DNA from: Nomia melanderi
Lineage: Eukaryota > Arthropoda > Insecta > Hymenoptera > Halictidae
DNA: 64,000 nucleotides
NCBI RefSeq assembly: GCF_051020985.1
Contig: NC_135012.1
Coordinates: forward strand, 7,132,451-7,196,450
Reading direction: 5' to 3'
The notes under the pieces were generated by a model. That model was not told the DNA's origin, made no database searches, and saw only the letters and a list, made by a program, of their open reading frames with translations. This document shows positions 48,901 to 60,935 of this stretch, piece by piece. Each line of letters begins with the position of its first letter. Position 1 is the stretch's first letter. Made by a program: the position numbers and the translations under genes.

Positions 48901-49130
48901 GAATTGGGTCAATTTGACTCATATTTTTATTCATTTACTCATTTACTCAATACCGCGTAAACATTATTTAGTAAATGTTTGGATCAATTTTACTGATGCA
49001 GATATACGAATATGTATTTTAATGGTTTTCTTTTAAGCCTCTAATATTTAAAATCTAAATGAACGAATATCAATTTTCCTAACGACGGCAGAACAAACTG
49101 CACAGTAAATGTCCGCGAATCTAGTGTTAA
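48897..49130. mobile_element. Family J-like element sharing a TTAA with its neighbour
   Basis: 234 bp. Left TTAAGAATTGGGTCAATTTG with GTCA-ATT-TGAC; right GCGAATCTAGTGTTAA. Confidence 0.6.
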
Positions 49131-51396
49131 TACAGGTGACATACAATACTTCCCAAATAAAACATGCGGAACAAATACAGGGTGTTTGGAAATTGTCGCG
49201 CACAAATGAAAGGACATATACAACTCACTAATCCGAGTAAAAATACTCCAGAAAAATTGGGTCGAAATCTCGACGGTATCAGATGTGAAAATAGGTTATG
49301 TTTGAAAAAAATACATAGAGCCCGAATCGAGAGCAACGAATTATTTTGAAAAAATATCAGCGATACGAAGAAATGTGTTAAATGAAAGTTACAGGGCGTG
49401 AAATACTATATAGTATGACAGAGAGTATTTGACCGTGAGGCGACCTTGAAACGTTCTGCAAAGGTAATTTGAAATAAAAATCTATAGTTTCTATACTATA
49501 TTTTTGTAGTCTACATTCAGACGTTTCCAAACCATAGAAATGAAATGTTTTCAAAACCATTATCAAAGTTGCCTTTGTTCTGCTGCGATCTTCACTTGCA
49601 AATACAATAGTCTGCAAGGAAATATTTCAGAGAGAGGTCATTTTACTTCGAGGAGAATATTTTATGATGGTTACAAATTTGATCTAGATTGAAGTGTTTG
49701 GATAATTTCAAAATGACCTTGATTTTAAAAAATGTATCATATGATTGTCTCTGAAGATCATTTTAGATCATTTATTGTCATATAAATATAATTGTATACA
49801 TTAATCGAAATATTTAATTAATTGTCAACATCTGTTATTTATATAATTTTATATTCTGCAGTTGTACCGAAGCATTACTTGAGTTTCTAGCCCTTATCAG
49901 GTTTACCTTTACCGAACAAATTTCAAGGACCTATCAGGTAGTCGATTCGGCGAAAGTTGTGATTGTTTTCTTTTTTAATTCAAACACGAATCGAAGAATA
50001 ATCACGCTACCACTATCGACCCATTTAGTAGGCAAGCTTTAATCGACCTATTTTTCAGGTCTTGCAAACACTCGGGATTTCTGACTTGGCGGTTTTCTTC
50101 GGCATTGCATCGTGTGCATTATTCCGCAAAATCGCGAGAAAATCTAGTCGTAAAAAAACGGTAAAATAATCACCGAGTGGCGAGGAGAGAGAATTGCGAA
50201 CGAGATTACTTTTAGTTTGAAGGCTAAAGACCAATCAACGATGCTGCTTTCAGTATTGGTAAATCGTAGGGCTCAACGGGATATATTGGGCAAATACCAA
50301 AAGGACCGCAATGTAATTTCAGAAGCCGATTACGACTGCGAAACGAGGATTCGTTCGAGGGAAGATCAGATTTCTTTCCGTTAGCAAATACTCTCAAACA
50401 TCCACGTATCTTTTATGCTGGTAATACCTCGATAATTACATGGAAAAATATTGGGTTTCATGAAATTTTAAGTAAACTTCACGTTAACCCTGTAGTTCCC
50501 GCGCAAAAGCTTTTAGGAAAAATATACGTATTTTTACAATATACGTTAACTAATTTATCATTTTTGAACAAAAATAAATGTTTTATGAAAAATGCTATTT
50601 TAGCTGTTAAAAACATAAGTGGTTACTAATATATCGATCTTATACTGATTAAATTCACACTAAATCATAATCTTTTGGAAAATTTGTTAACAATAATAAA
50701 TTAATAAATAATAATGCTAATAATAATTGCGAATAATTAATAGAAATCGTTGATAGTTGTAAACAATAATTAATAAAAATCTTCTTTCTAAGTTACGAGT
50801 TCGAAAGGTATTTTAAATAAATTTAATTAAATTTTATTCAAACCTAATCGAAGTCTCAAATCAGACTAAGAGATTGCTAACATTTTTTTTATTTTAATAG
50901 AACGGTTTATTAATAGAACAATTTTATACATCGAATACGAATCTGAGAACCAATTTTCTCCTTCATCATCATCCTCTGAAAAGTGAAATTTCATGTTTCA
51001 AAAATCATCTGCGCGTTGATTGGAATATCCGATTGTATATTTCAATTTGTTTCATGTCACAAAGCTATTATCCTAATAGCTTATCGGCATAAACAGAATA
51101 ATACGTTAACAAGTGGTAGAACTTTATTTATTAATGCATTCAGAAACGACATAATTCCGTTTTGTTTAAAACATTTCGGGAATTTTATTCTGTTTTCGAT
51201 ATTTTTTCAAGGAAAGTTAAAGTGCACTCGTATATTTATATACAAACAATGCCGTAGTGTCATTATGAATGGCGTCAATATTGAAAAATTCTGACTCGCT
51301 ATTGAAATCGAGCAGCTGCTTCGACGCTGTATATGCTATATTCTAAATATGGTATATTTTTTTTGTCTTTGAACAAAATTCTTTCAATTCTTTTAC
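49131..51396. other. AT-rich DNA with transposon debris
   Basis: 49176 starts ACAGGGTGTTTGGAAATTGT, a start typical of many insect DNA-transposon ends. 49430-49760 has ACCTTGA/AGGTCA-type motifs. No complete element. 50484 begins TTAACCCTGTAGTTCCCGCG without a partner. Confidence 0.35.
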
Positions 51397-51499
51397 CTCT
51401 CCAACTGTGAACAAATTTAACAAGAACACACACCGTACATACCAATATATAGTAAGAGACACTTAAAATTATTACATACCATAATAATTGGAAATCCAT
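51397..51499 (-). CDS. Candidate leader (signal peptide) exon of the dpr gene
   Basis: On the minus strand an ATG opens 34 codons plus 1 nt, MDFQLLWYVIILSVSYYILV followed by CTVCVLVKFVHSWR. It then meets AGAG followed by GTAAAA, an acceptable splice donor. Residues 5-27 are strongly hydrophobic, as in a signal peptide or signal anchor. The exon ends in phase 1, exactly what the acceptor at 36962 needs; joining gives a GAT (Asp) codon before LPIVTDSV. Against it: AT-rich DNA often yields hydrophobic frames by chance, the hydrophobic run is long for a signal peptide, and the intron would be 14.4 kb. A hypothesis resting on phase, start, donor and hydrophobicity together. Confidence 0.3.
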
Positions 51500-52304
51500 T
51501 AATTATAAATTGCTTTTATAAGATACTTAAAATCAATATAATTTAAGTATACATATGTAGACACATTTTCATTTAGTATATAAAAATTCTCAATTAATAA
51601 TTTTGTTTGCAAAATGTGAATTCAATGTATTTAAAAACATTGGGGATATGTTTTAGACATGCTGTTCCAGTTTATTTGTAATGCATTCCCTCGGCTCTTA
51701 TTTATTTTTAATGCAGTTTCATTTAAACGGGTTTAAAATTCATTTTACACGTGCACGATTTCATTGATATTTCAGTAATATGTCGGCGTGCATACTATGT
51801 ACGAAAAGTTATGTAATACTTTGTGATATGCATCTGCGCAAAATGTGTTTCAGGACATCGGCGACGTAGAATTTCAAACTGCATGAAGTTCCATTCTCTC
51901 TGCACTTTGCTTCCTATTATTCTTTAATATGTTCAGGCGACTTTATTCTTTTATCTTCTCCGTGAACATAAATACGAAATTTCCGGCATGACGAAGTGAA
52001 AAACGTCATTACGATATGTGTTATACTAACTTCTTTACTAAACTACTTGGTTGGTTACTAAATTTTAACGTCTGTTACATTATCTGGTTCGATCCACACT
52101 ATAATTCCATCATAAAATGGAAATACATTAAATATTTGTCCAAAAGTAAAAGCATTTATTATTTGGAATGCAATTATAATAATTGTGTGACATTCAAATA
52201 CCTAATTATTTTACTTAGATCTCTTCCTATTTCAGTAATCAATTTTATCGAAGGTACCATGTAGAGAAAGTTTATTTCTTACCATTTCTATTACTTATTA
52301 CTTT

Positions 52305-52455
52305 TGAAATGATAATTAAATAATTAACAGACGCAAAATAAAGAATAAAAAAGTAGACACAAATGATGATTAAATAATTAAAAGAGGAGAAAGATAAAAA
52401 ATTAAAAAAGTGGAAAGAAATGATAATTAAATAATTAAAAGAGAAGGGAAAGAAA
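52305..52455 (+). repeat. About 55-bp AT-rich tandem repeat, three copies
   Basis: GAT(A/G)ATTAAATAATTAA recurs at 52311, 52365 and 52422, followed by purine-rich spacers. Confidence 0.7.
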
Positions 52456-53430
52456 AGTCACTCCGACCGTTGGAAACGATATCAGAGTTAGTACCGTGCA
52501 CGGACATAGTCCCTGGAGGGTTAATGGACAATCTTAATGAGAGTATGTCAGGCCATGGTTTCAGTGTAACCATTGTCAGTTATACAAGACGTCCTATAAC
52601 CGATCGTGTGATTAAGAAAAATGTAATGGAAAATTTCGAGAAAATTAAGATTAAAAGTTTGTGAAGTACATTTAACTGACAAGACTACATGTAGCTGGTA
52701 TAATCGACAGAAAACTAATTAATACGGAAAAGTACGTAGAAAATGTTGAATGAAATTTCTTCTGAAATTCCCGTTTGCGTGAAGATTCAATTTGAAAATT
52801 CCATATCATCACTCCAGTTTCTTATTTAACTGTCTAATTTGGCTGACTGCCTAGAGAGTTGTGTTCCAACAGAACTTTTGTCAAAGGCAAGGCCAAATAT
52901 TTACATTTTTTACGTATTTCCGTATAGAGACGATTCTCTCTCAGTTACACCATTCATATTTATTATATTCAGAACTCAGCCAAGTCCAAAAGATAGAAAT
53001 ATCTTTACACCCATTTTGTTTGTACCACACAATGTGTAATAAAAATGAGTCAGTGAGACATCTTTGATATATCCTTCATGTGTCTGTAAGAAACAGTATA
53101 GAGAAGATACGCGGAAAGATAATTTTGACACAGTCTATGCAGAACTTATATGTTTGATTTTTCAACATTCACAATTTTAGGGAATAAATTCTGCATTGCG
53201 TTATTTTCGGTGTTATAAGACTCGAAAATCGTTTTGGTACGCCACATAGAATTAAACACACGATAACGTGGCTTACGAATTCGACCGCTATACCGTAAAA
53301 ATGAAGTTAAAGTGCCCAATAATTCGAGAAAAATGAATGTTATCGCATAAGAATAAAGTTAAAGTGCCCAATAATTTCAGAAATTTAAGGCTACACAGAA
53401 TCCAGCTCTCGATAACAAAGCTTCTAAATT
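52456..53430. other. No gene seen
   Basis: A short open stretch at 52470-52664 is unrecognised. 53303-53375 contains a 50-bp tandem pair sharing AAGTTAAAGTGCCCAATAAT. Confidence 0.35.
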
Positions 53431-54420
53431 CGAACGTTATAACACGTTATTTCGCATCACAATGAAAACGAATGCCGCAGGATTCACGCCCGCAGAACGT
53501 GTTAACAAAATTCGATATACAATGACAAAGAACGGCATTGTCGGTATCCCCGGGACCACGAGCGGTAACGCAGAAACAAGAAAATAAAGACGAGAAAGCT
53601 CGGCGGGAGCTATCAGGGAACCCGTAAAACTTCATTCGCAGCGAGGGCCTTTGAATTCCTCCGCGATTGAAGAGACAAAATGCGGGACGGGCGAGACACA
53701 ATGGCCGGTCACGTATTCAATCTGAAAAAAAGTCGGATAGCCGGAATGGGGCGGAAACCGATCACGGCGGAAGTCAATTGCCCGTTAAACGAGCCCGAAT
53801 TAATTCGCGCCGGTTTTACTTTCGCCGTTGAAATTGAAAAGCGGAACAGGAGGTGAGCGGCGGGCCGCGTCGTAAATTCGTCTGTAACTCGTCGTAAATT
53901 TTGTAACGGTCGCTGATTTCACGGTGATTGCGCGACCGGGAGCGCGGGCCGCGGCCGCGTCGTCTTCGTTTCGAGGATATGCGACGATGCGGCACGTTTC
54001 CTCGATTCTATCGTGGAACGCGGCCGCGCCGTAATTCCGGCGAGTCCGACTAACCACGATAAATAATTCCGATTCGAGGCACAGTCCGGCGGCACCCTCA
54101 TGTTTTATGCATACGGCCAAGCTCGCGGAGCGCCACGCGTTACACGTCGTTCTGGCTTCTGTGAGAATCATGGATCCTGCCACCACTTACGGTGCATCGG
54201 CCCCGTCCGAGGGAGGACGGTCTTCTCGATACGGGTTGACGTGTCGCTCTGTGTACGTAGCTGCGGTGTTTCTGCCGATCCGACGGTTTCACGGCGTGAT
54301 ACTGTGCGACAGTTTCGCGTCGGTCGGTGTTAAATGTTATTTGATGTGGGACGCAGGCGAAACAGTGTTTTGTATGAATCGATGGAAGTTCCATTTGTTT
54401 CTGCAAGTTTCATGGTAACG
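53430..54420. other. Strongest GC/CpG-rich island in the window
   Basis: CpG-dense from about 53700 to 54330 (GCGGCGGGCCGCGTCGT near 53857; GGCCGCGGCCGCGTCGTC near 53947). Many overlapping open frames on both strands, none with a domain. Could be an unmethylated promoter or 5' UTR for a leader exon, or for a plus-strand gene; neither is shown. Confidence 0.45.
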
Positions 54421-54900
54421 ATGTTTGTTGGAGTATTGTTCAAGTGGTTATGATTCATTTTCGTTATTATGAAATGAGAGTGAGTAATAATTTCACCAAT
54501 GTTCCTGGCGATCCGACGATTTCGGGTCAGTCGGTGTTAAATGTTATTTGATGTGGGATTTGGGCGAAACAGTGTTTTGTATGAATCGATGAAAGTTCCA
54601 TTTGTTCCTGCAAGTTGCATGGTAACGATGTTTGTTGGAGTATTGTTCAAGTGGTTATGATTCACTTTCGTTATTATGAAATGAGAGTGAGTAATAATTT
54701 CACCAATGTTCCTGGCGATCCGACGATTTCGGGTCAGTCGGTGTTAAATGTTATTTGATGTGGGATTTGGGCGAAACAAAGTGTTTTGTATGAATTGATG
54801 GAAGTATTATTTGTTTTTGTAAGTTGCATGGTAGCGATGTTCATTAAAATAATATTGAAATGGTTTGGATTCAGTTTCACCCCTATGAAATGAAAGTAAC
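54310..54900 (+). repeat. 207-bp tandem triplication
   Basis: The anchor CGGTGTTAAATGTTATTTGA sits at 54325, 54532 and 54739, exactly 207 bp apart each time. Copies 1 and 2 are very similar over the shared part; copy 3 diverges after about 54780. Copy 1 merges into the CpG-rich island. Confidence 0.9.
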
Positions 54901-57671
54901 ATAGAAGGAGTTATGTTTTAAAACAACATTTTTCAATAATAATGAATTCTTCATAAACGAGTATAAGATTAAGAGAGAGATCACAAGAGGAGAGGTTAAT
55001 TTCGAAATTTGGATATTAGATTTTTTCTCTAAATTAGATTTATAGCTAACTGAGAATAATAGAGACAAGCTGGTTTCGGATTCGTACTTATTAGCATACG
55101 GAAGCTTATTAAAAGCCTTTATCAGCTATTGGAATATGCACGATGAAATTGGAATACGAGGAAACAAAATTGAGGTACGTAAATCTCTTCCACCCGTGCG
55201 AATAATATATCGAGACACCTGTCGCAGAGAATTTAATTAGTTGCAAGTTCTTAAGTTTAGCTTGAATCCGCTTATATTTAGTGGTATTTCCTAGAATCCT
55301 AGATACAAATCTGACTCCCCCAACCGAGCACAATAATTAAGAACTTGTATGAAAATTATATTGGATTCTATTGAAATAGTGATGGAAACCGCAGTATAAA
55401 TAATTCGTGATCAGAATAATATCGAATCTGTATGTATTATATCAATGCCAAACCTCTGTGAAACAATCGATATCCACTTTATAATTTTCAAAATACATTT
55501 TTGATACTGAATCATCCCATAAACAACGCGGTATTTTATATTCCTTTTATTCATAGAAATAAAGATAAACAAAACTGTTTTTAATCGAGAACATATTCTC
55601 CTTCATGATATATAAATTGTCTACCTGTAATTACTTTATAAATGTTTTGATTATCTTTACTTTTAAAAAAAAAAGATGAAAAACAGCATTATTCTTGGGG
55701 TAACCCAATATTTCACTAAAATGCTGGTGCTTTATTAAAAAAGATTACAGTTTATCGATTAAATAAGAAATGTTGCAATACCTTTCTCCTATTTAACAAA
55801 AATGATATAACTAAAATGAAATAACTCGAGTGTATTGTGCATACACGATATCACGTATAAGTAGGTAAACATATTGTTAGATCTTATTGTTAGTAATACA
55901 TATTTTATACGCTATTCGATTTATATCTCTATATAATTTTGAATACACCGTAAAATGTCTTAAATGGTATCCATTGTGTATTCATCGGGAACTATTAAGT
56001 AAATATCCGTAATTTGATAAATGAATACTGAAAATTTCATTAGATACCAAAGAGACACGAACAGCTTCATGGAATATCTATCGAACGGATATTGATAGCA
56101 CCGTGCAGTATCAAGCTAGGATTGATTCGAGAATATCGGTATCGATTTGGTATTACTTCGAGAAATATCGGTATCGAGAATTGATGCCTAATACCTAAAA
56201 TTTCAATAGCTTTCTGTATCTCCCATAGACCACTTCGGCATTGAAATCTGTCAACATCATTAATAATATCAATATCAATTCTATCACTATTCATAATCAG
56301 ACGGATCCACCTAAATATTCATTAGTAGATTTCAATTGAGTATTAATATTCTTCGGAAAGGAAATATTTATGTTCATATTCTGAATCATTCTTTATTATT
56401 ATTCATCGTTTACTTTGGAATTAATAAATACATTCGAACGAGAAATGGAAACGGTTCGCAATTGAAAAATGTTTACAGTAGAATTTAATTTATTAATACA
56501 AAATTTAGTAGTGCGATTTTATTCTAATGGGTTAAGTTAGTAAGAAATTCTTATTGTCATTTTGTAAAATATTTGGATCAAAATTGGACATATTTTATTT
56601 CTATCTGTAAGGAACTCAACATTATTTATGACACAACTTACACATCAATGTATAATTAAATAAATACTCGTTAGATAACTATGAGAAGCGTGTTTTGTTC
56701 TAATGAGATGTTTTCAACTTAGATATTAAAATGAACGTTCCTGTATATGTAAGTGTAAATTGGTAGCATATTTATTATGAATATATTTAACTAGGATGTA
56801 AATTATTGATAATTATCTTCTTTTGTTTCAAGCGTTTAACATGGAATTACTAATGAGGTTAACGAAGTAACCCTTTCAACTTTAAAGTTTGTATTTAAAT
56901 AAAACGTCAGAATTCAGTATACTTTTTCAGCGTAAGTTAAATATGAAGGGATGAAATCAACTCCCGAAGTTAATTGCGCCATTAATTTCATTTCCACGCT
57001 GCTAGAAGTGTTTACCTCAAATTAAGTACCTTTGTAAATAAACATCATTTTTTCGCATGCGCAAAGTTCGTAGTACGAGTATATTACGCAAACATTAGAA
57101 AATCTGTGCGAAGAAATACGCGTAGTGTTACTTTTTTACTTTACAAGTTAATTCTCTGCGCCATATGTTCGATTACAGAATTTAGAAATTTTATATTTAA
57201 CACAAGATTATATGTATTTAATAAAATCAAACTGAATTCCACATTGCAAGTTATACTTACACAGTTCGACAATTTAAATATTCGAAGAACATTTTCTATT
57301 CTATTAGTCTTAGGAAAATTTATATCCATTCTTTCAGATTTAGAAATTGGATGTTTAAAGGTAAACAATTAAAAAACACATTTGTGTCATTATATCAATC
57401 AAAAACGACGTAAAAATTTACTGAATAATATTTATAAAATTTAATATCCCTCAAAGCGACGCGTTGCGTAAACCTAATGTTAATATCTTTACAATAATGA
57501 CACACTGCAGATACGTGAATGCAGAGACCTCGAATAAAGGTGATAGAACTCGCAACGTGTTTCCTATAACACGAAATTCTTTGAAATCGTAACCGTGGCA
57601 TGCCTGCAGAAAATTCCTGTTTTCGAATTCCGCCGATTTCACATCAGTTTCCCATCAGAGAGACGATATCG
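54901..57671. other. AT-rich DNA, little seen
   Basis: 55545-55720 is a dispersed copy of the repeat at 36280-36690. 56090-56180 has repeated ATATCGGTATCGA. No gene recognised. Confidence 0.4.
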
Positions 57672-57707
57672 TTTCGCAGGATCGCTTGGAAGCTACCGAA
57701 ATGTTAC

Positions 57708-57817
57708 AGGTAAGAAACTTTGAATCCCATGACACTGGGGGAAGAGCTGCGGCATACGCACAAAGTACGGTCAAAAGGATCACGTGTTGAAATCGTAGTC
57801 CGAAAGGGGGAACAGGC
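57708..57817 (-). other. Alternative leader-like exon (weaker)
   Basis: Minus-strand open stretch after a CTAAGTTTCAG acceptor. It encodes PVPPFGLRFQHVILLTVLCA then YAAALPPVSWDSKFLT, which reads like a signal peptide with an Ala-rich cleavage region. It could end at ACCT followed by GTAACA in phase 1, compatible with the exon at 36962, but that donor is weak. There is no in-frame ATG, only TTG, so an upstream exon would have to supply the start. Competes with the candidate at 51397-51499. Confidence 0.12.
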
Positions 57818-57950
57818 CTGAAACTTAGATAGGATACCGCTTTCGACAAGATCTATTTAACGAATTTGTCTTGCGACAGAGTAAGCAACACTCAAGGGAC
57901 TGACTAAACATATGTGTCTACTTGTGGCTTCTTGTACCCTAAATCGGACC

Positions 57951-58060
57951 TTAGCCCCTTGCCCTGTGATTTATGTGTATACTTCCCAACTATACTTGAT
58001 CATACAATGTTATCGTTAATTCTTTAGTAGAAAAACACAAGAATTTTATACTTATTATGT
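57951..58060. mobile_element. Family B left-end fragment
   Basis: TTAGCCCCTTGCCCTGTGATTT with a degraded interior, no right end. Confidence 0.5.
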
Positions 58061-58077
58061 AATATTCTGTAATATAC

Positions 58078-58780
58078 AGGATGTCTCATGTAAATGGGAA
58101 CACCCTAATACCTCTGTTATTTGTAGTTTTTTATCTCTCAGTGATTTTTTATTTTTTTGTTATTACAAGGGAACCTTTTCAACCAGTACACGTTGATTTT
58201 GATAAGCTATTGTGAAACATAATTCTTAAGAAAATATTCGACACGTATTCTTTCGTATCAGCCAACGTCCACATTGACGGGGTGAAAACACCTAAAGTTG
58301 AGGGTTGAAAGTATATTTTTTGCAATATCTCTGAAGCTACGGGGTGTATAAAAGAAATTTTAATTGCTCATTTCGAGGCGAATAATTTAAAAAGAAATTT
58401 TCTTCTATACCTCCCGGTTTCAGGGATATCGTAAAAAATATATTTTCCACCCTTAGAATTTGTATTTAAAAGAGTATTCCCCGCAGGTTTTTAATTAGAT
58501 TGTGGTATGTAGAACGGGTGTGCCTTGGTATTAATTCAATTCCTGCTTTTTTTAAAGACATTCTTTGGTTAACTTTAAATATGAATAGCTGATTTATTGT
58601 GTAGAAATATCCCCTTCGGAATTCATTTAGGAATCTAAACTTTTCTGCAGTGGAATTAAATGTAATTTAGATTATGAAGCTTACGCTGCTAAAATTTCGA
58701 CGTATAACAATAATCTTTGTTTGATGTATATCGTGACGGTTTGGATTAAAACATGTCGTCGGTGAGGAATACTGACATAA
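58078..58780. other. Transposon-like debris
   Basis: Starts ACAGGATGTCTCATGTAAAT and contains the roughly inverted pair GGGTGTATAAAAG ... TACCTCCCGG. No coding remnants. Confidence 0.35.
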
Positions 58781-58784
58781 TTCA

Positions 58785-59160
58785 AAAACTGCTAACACTA
58801 GTATTTTAAAAACTGCTAACGTTAATATTTCGGTAACTACTAACATTAATATTTCGAAAACTACTAACACTAGTATTTTGAAAACTGCTGACATTAATGC
58901 TTCGAAGACTACTAACATTAATATCTCGAAAACTGCTTAACATTAGTATCATGAAAACTGCTGACATCAATATTTCGAAAACTAACACTAACATCTCGAA
59001 AATCACAAACACTTATATCTCCAAAACAGCTTAACATCAGTATCTCAAACTCTACTAACACTAATATCTCGAAAACTACTACCATTACTACCTCCAAAAC
59101 TACTAACACTAATACCTCAAAATCCACCACCATTAATATCTCAAAAACCACTAAACTACT
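58785..59160. repeat. 24-bp minisatellite
   Basis: About 15-16 units of AAAACT(A/G)CTAACA(C/T)TAATAT(T/C)TCG. Because 24 is a multiple of 3, the minus strand stays open and reads as 8-residue repeats (VFEILMLV-like). No start context or conservation supports a protein. Confidence 0.9.
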
Positions 59161-59389
59161 ACCCAAAGCTAAAATTTCATACTTCAAGTCTCCCTCCCAC
59201 TTTTCTCGCTTAAACTTTCATGTTAATCGATAAAAGATGCTTTCCACCCAAACAGCCCCTACATTTTCCGTATCACACGAAACACCATATGGCGCCTATA
59301 TTATTTACACCACAGCTGATTCCTAATTTACGAGTTTTTTATACGCTCCAACTCGATACGTTCTACCCCGTAAATCAAATCCTTACATT

Positions 59390-60060
59390 AAGAGAACACT
59401 CCTAAGGTTTCGCGCTCGGCAGAAGTGAACACGTAGCTTAAATATTCCGTCAGAGACGACAGATGTACCTTGATGTTGAACACGTCGGCGTACAAGTGGC
59501 AGGGAACTGTTCTCGGCCGGAAATGCATCGTGCATAATATCGCGCGGCGACGGGACGTCTGCGTCGTCGATCGGTCGACGTTGTTGAACATTTGTCTCCG
59601 CGGAAATCCCAGGTGATTGTTCGGAGAAAGATCGACATGCTTGATTCCGCCGATATTCGATCTCCGTAGTTTGTAATTATAAATCAACCGCTCGATAGCA
59701 CGACGCCCGGGTATCGTGTACACCCGCGTTTTATGCGACGCAATGGCGATCGATCAACGCGATGCGTAATGGAACGTGCGCATATTATTGTGATGATGTT
59801 CATTGGAAACAGATTAAACTGCATTAAGATATAACGACGTATGATCTAATAACATTACCTCCGCTCCACCGCGGTGAGCTAACGCGTCGATAGCACGCCG
59901 GATTATGATGCATTTGGAGGACTGAAGATAAACCGCGCGGAGAAATTAAATAACGAAATATCGATTGTTATGAAACCGTGATACCTCAATTTCAAAGCAC
60001 GCGACGCTGCGCTTTCTCGTGTTCATTCGTTTCGACGTTTTATCGGACCTATCGTGAGAA
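59390..60060. other. GC-richer island
   Basis: CpG-containing (GCGCGGCGACGGGACG near 59541). A minus-strand frame (59388-59723) is open for 111 codons with no domain recognised. Confidence 0.4.
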
Positions 60061-60219
60061 TATCTCGCGTAGCAATCTAAATAAGTATAAATATTTGACT
60101 GTAATTTGAATATTTTCCTTTGCATTTATTAATCCTAAATATTATCGGCATTTGTTCGTTCATTTCGGCGACTGAGGTGGTTTTGAATCGATTCAGTATT
60201 TTTGGGTTATAATGTTAAT

Positions 60220-60935
60220 AGTGAACATTGGATATTTCTGATGCTCGGCGGGACCGGAAGGTTGCAATTATGGAGAGCTAGAGTTGAATGCACCTCAATA
60301 AACGAAGATTTTAACATGGCGGACGCAGAAAAGGATGATGGACTGAAGGAAAAAGAAAGACCGAGACTCGATGCGTTCAGCAACATTCACCTTTTCGTCC
60401 CGAATGCTACACGTAGGTTCTACGAACATTTAAAATCATCAGAAAGATAGGAAGCGCATAGATAAACTAAAATTGACAGCTGAAGTGCTAATCAGCTGTC
60501 ACTACATGTGTCTTGGTTGATTAGTGCACAACCGCAAATTCTTTTTAACAAAGTTCATATCGAAAAGAGATACACATTCAGGGATTTAATGATATCGAAC
60601 CGAAAGTGTTTCGTGATCTACGTATACCGGAGGTGACTTTGATAGAGAAAAAAGACCTTGATGACCTTGACTGGAGAAAAGGGTTGACAGAAAATTTGGT
60701 ACAATCATCTTAAAGCTCTTCTCGAACCACGTTATTCTAGCTAAAAGGGTTTCCGATCGAACCGCTGGCAGCAGAATAATCTGATCACGCTTTGTCACCC
60801 TGTATAAATGCTATAAGAATTTACCTCCAGCCATCGTCGAGTTCTATAGTGTGTTAAAAGAAACAAGATACGGTTGAGAAGACGATGTTGTAATTATGAA
60901 GAGGTCTGTAATGTTGCAATTATCCAATGTTCACT
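60220..60935. other. Segment bounded by 15-bp perfect inverted repeats, with a small open frame
   Basis: AGTGAACATTGGATA (60220-60234) is mirrored by TATCCAATGTTCACT (60921-60935). Inside, an ATG in good context (AACATGG, 60316) opens 44 codons, MADAEKDDGLKEKERPRLDA... to a stop. Charged, unrecognised. It may be a DNA transposon relic; no target duplication was identified. Confidence 0.35.

Noticed and set aside
53800..54418. Several overlapping 77-128-codon frames on both strands
   Set aside because: CpG-rich DNA has few stop codons in any frame. No motif, start context or splice structure favours one frame.
58667..59187. Hydrophobic repeat protein on the minus strand
   Set aside because: It is the translation of a 24-bp minisatellite. 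No start context or other evidence of expression.
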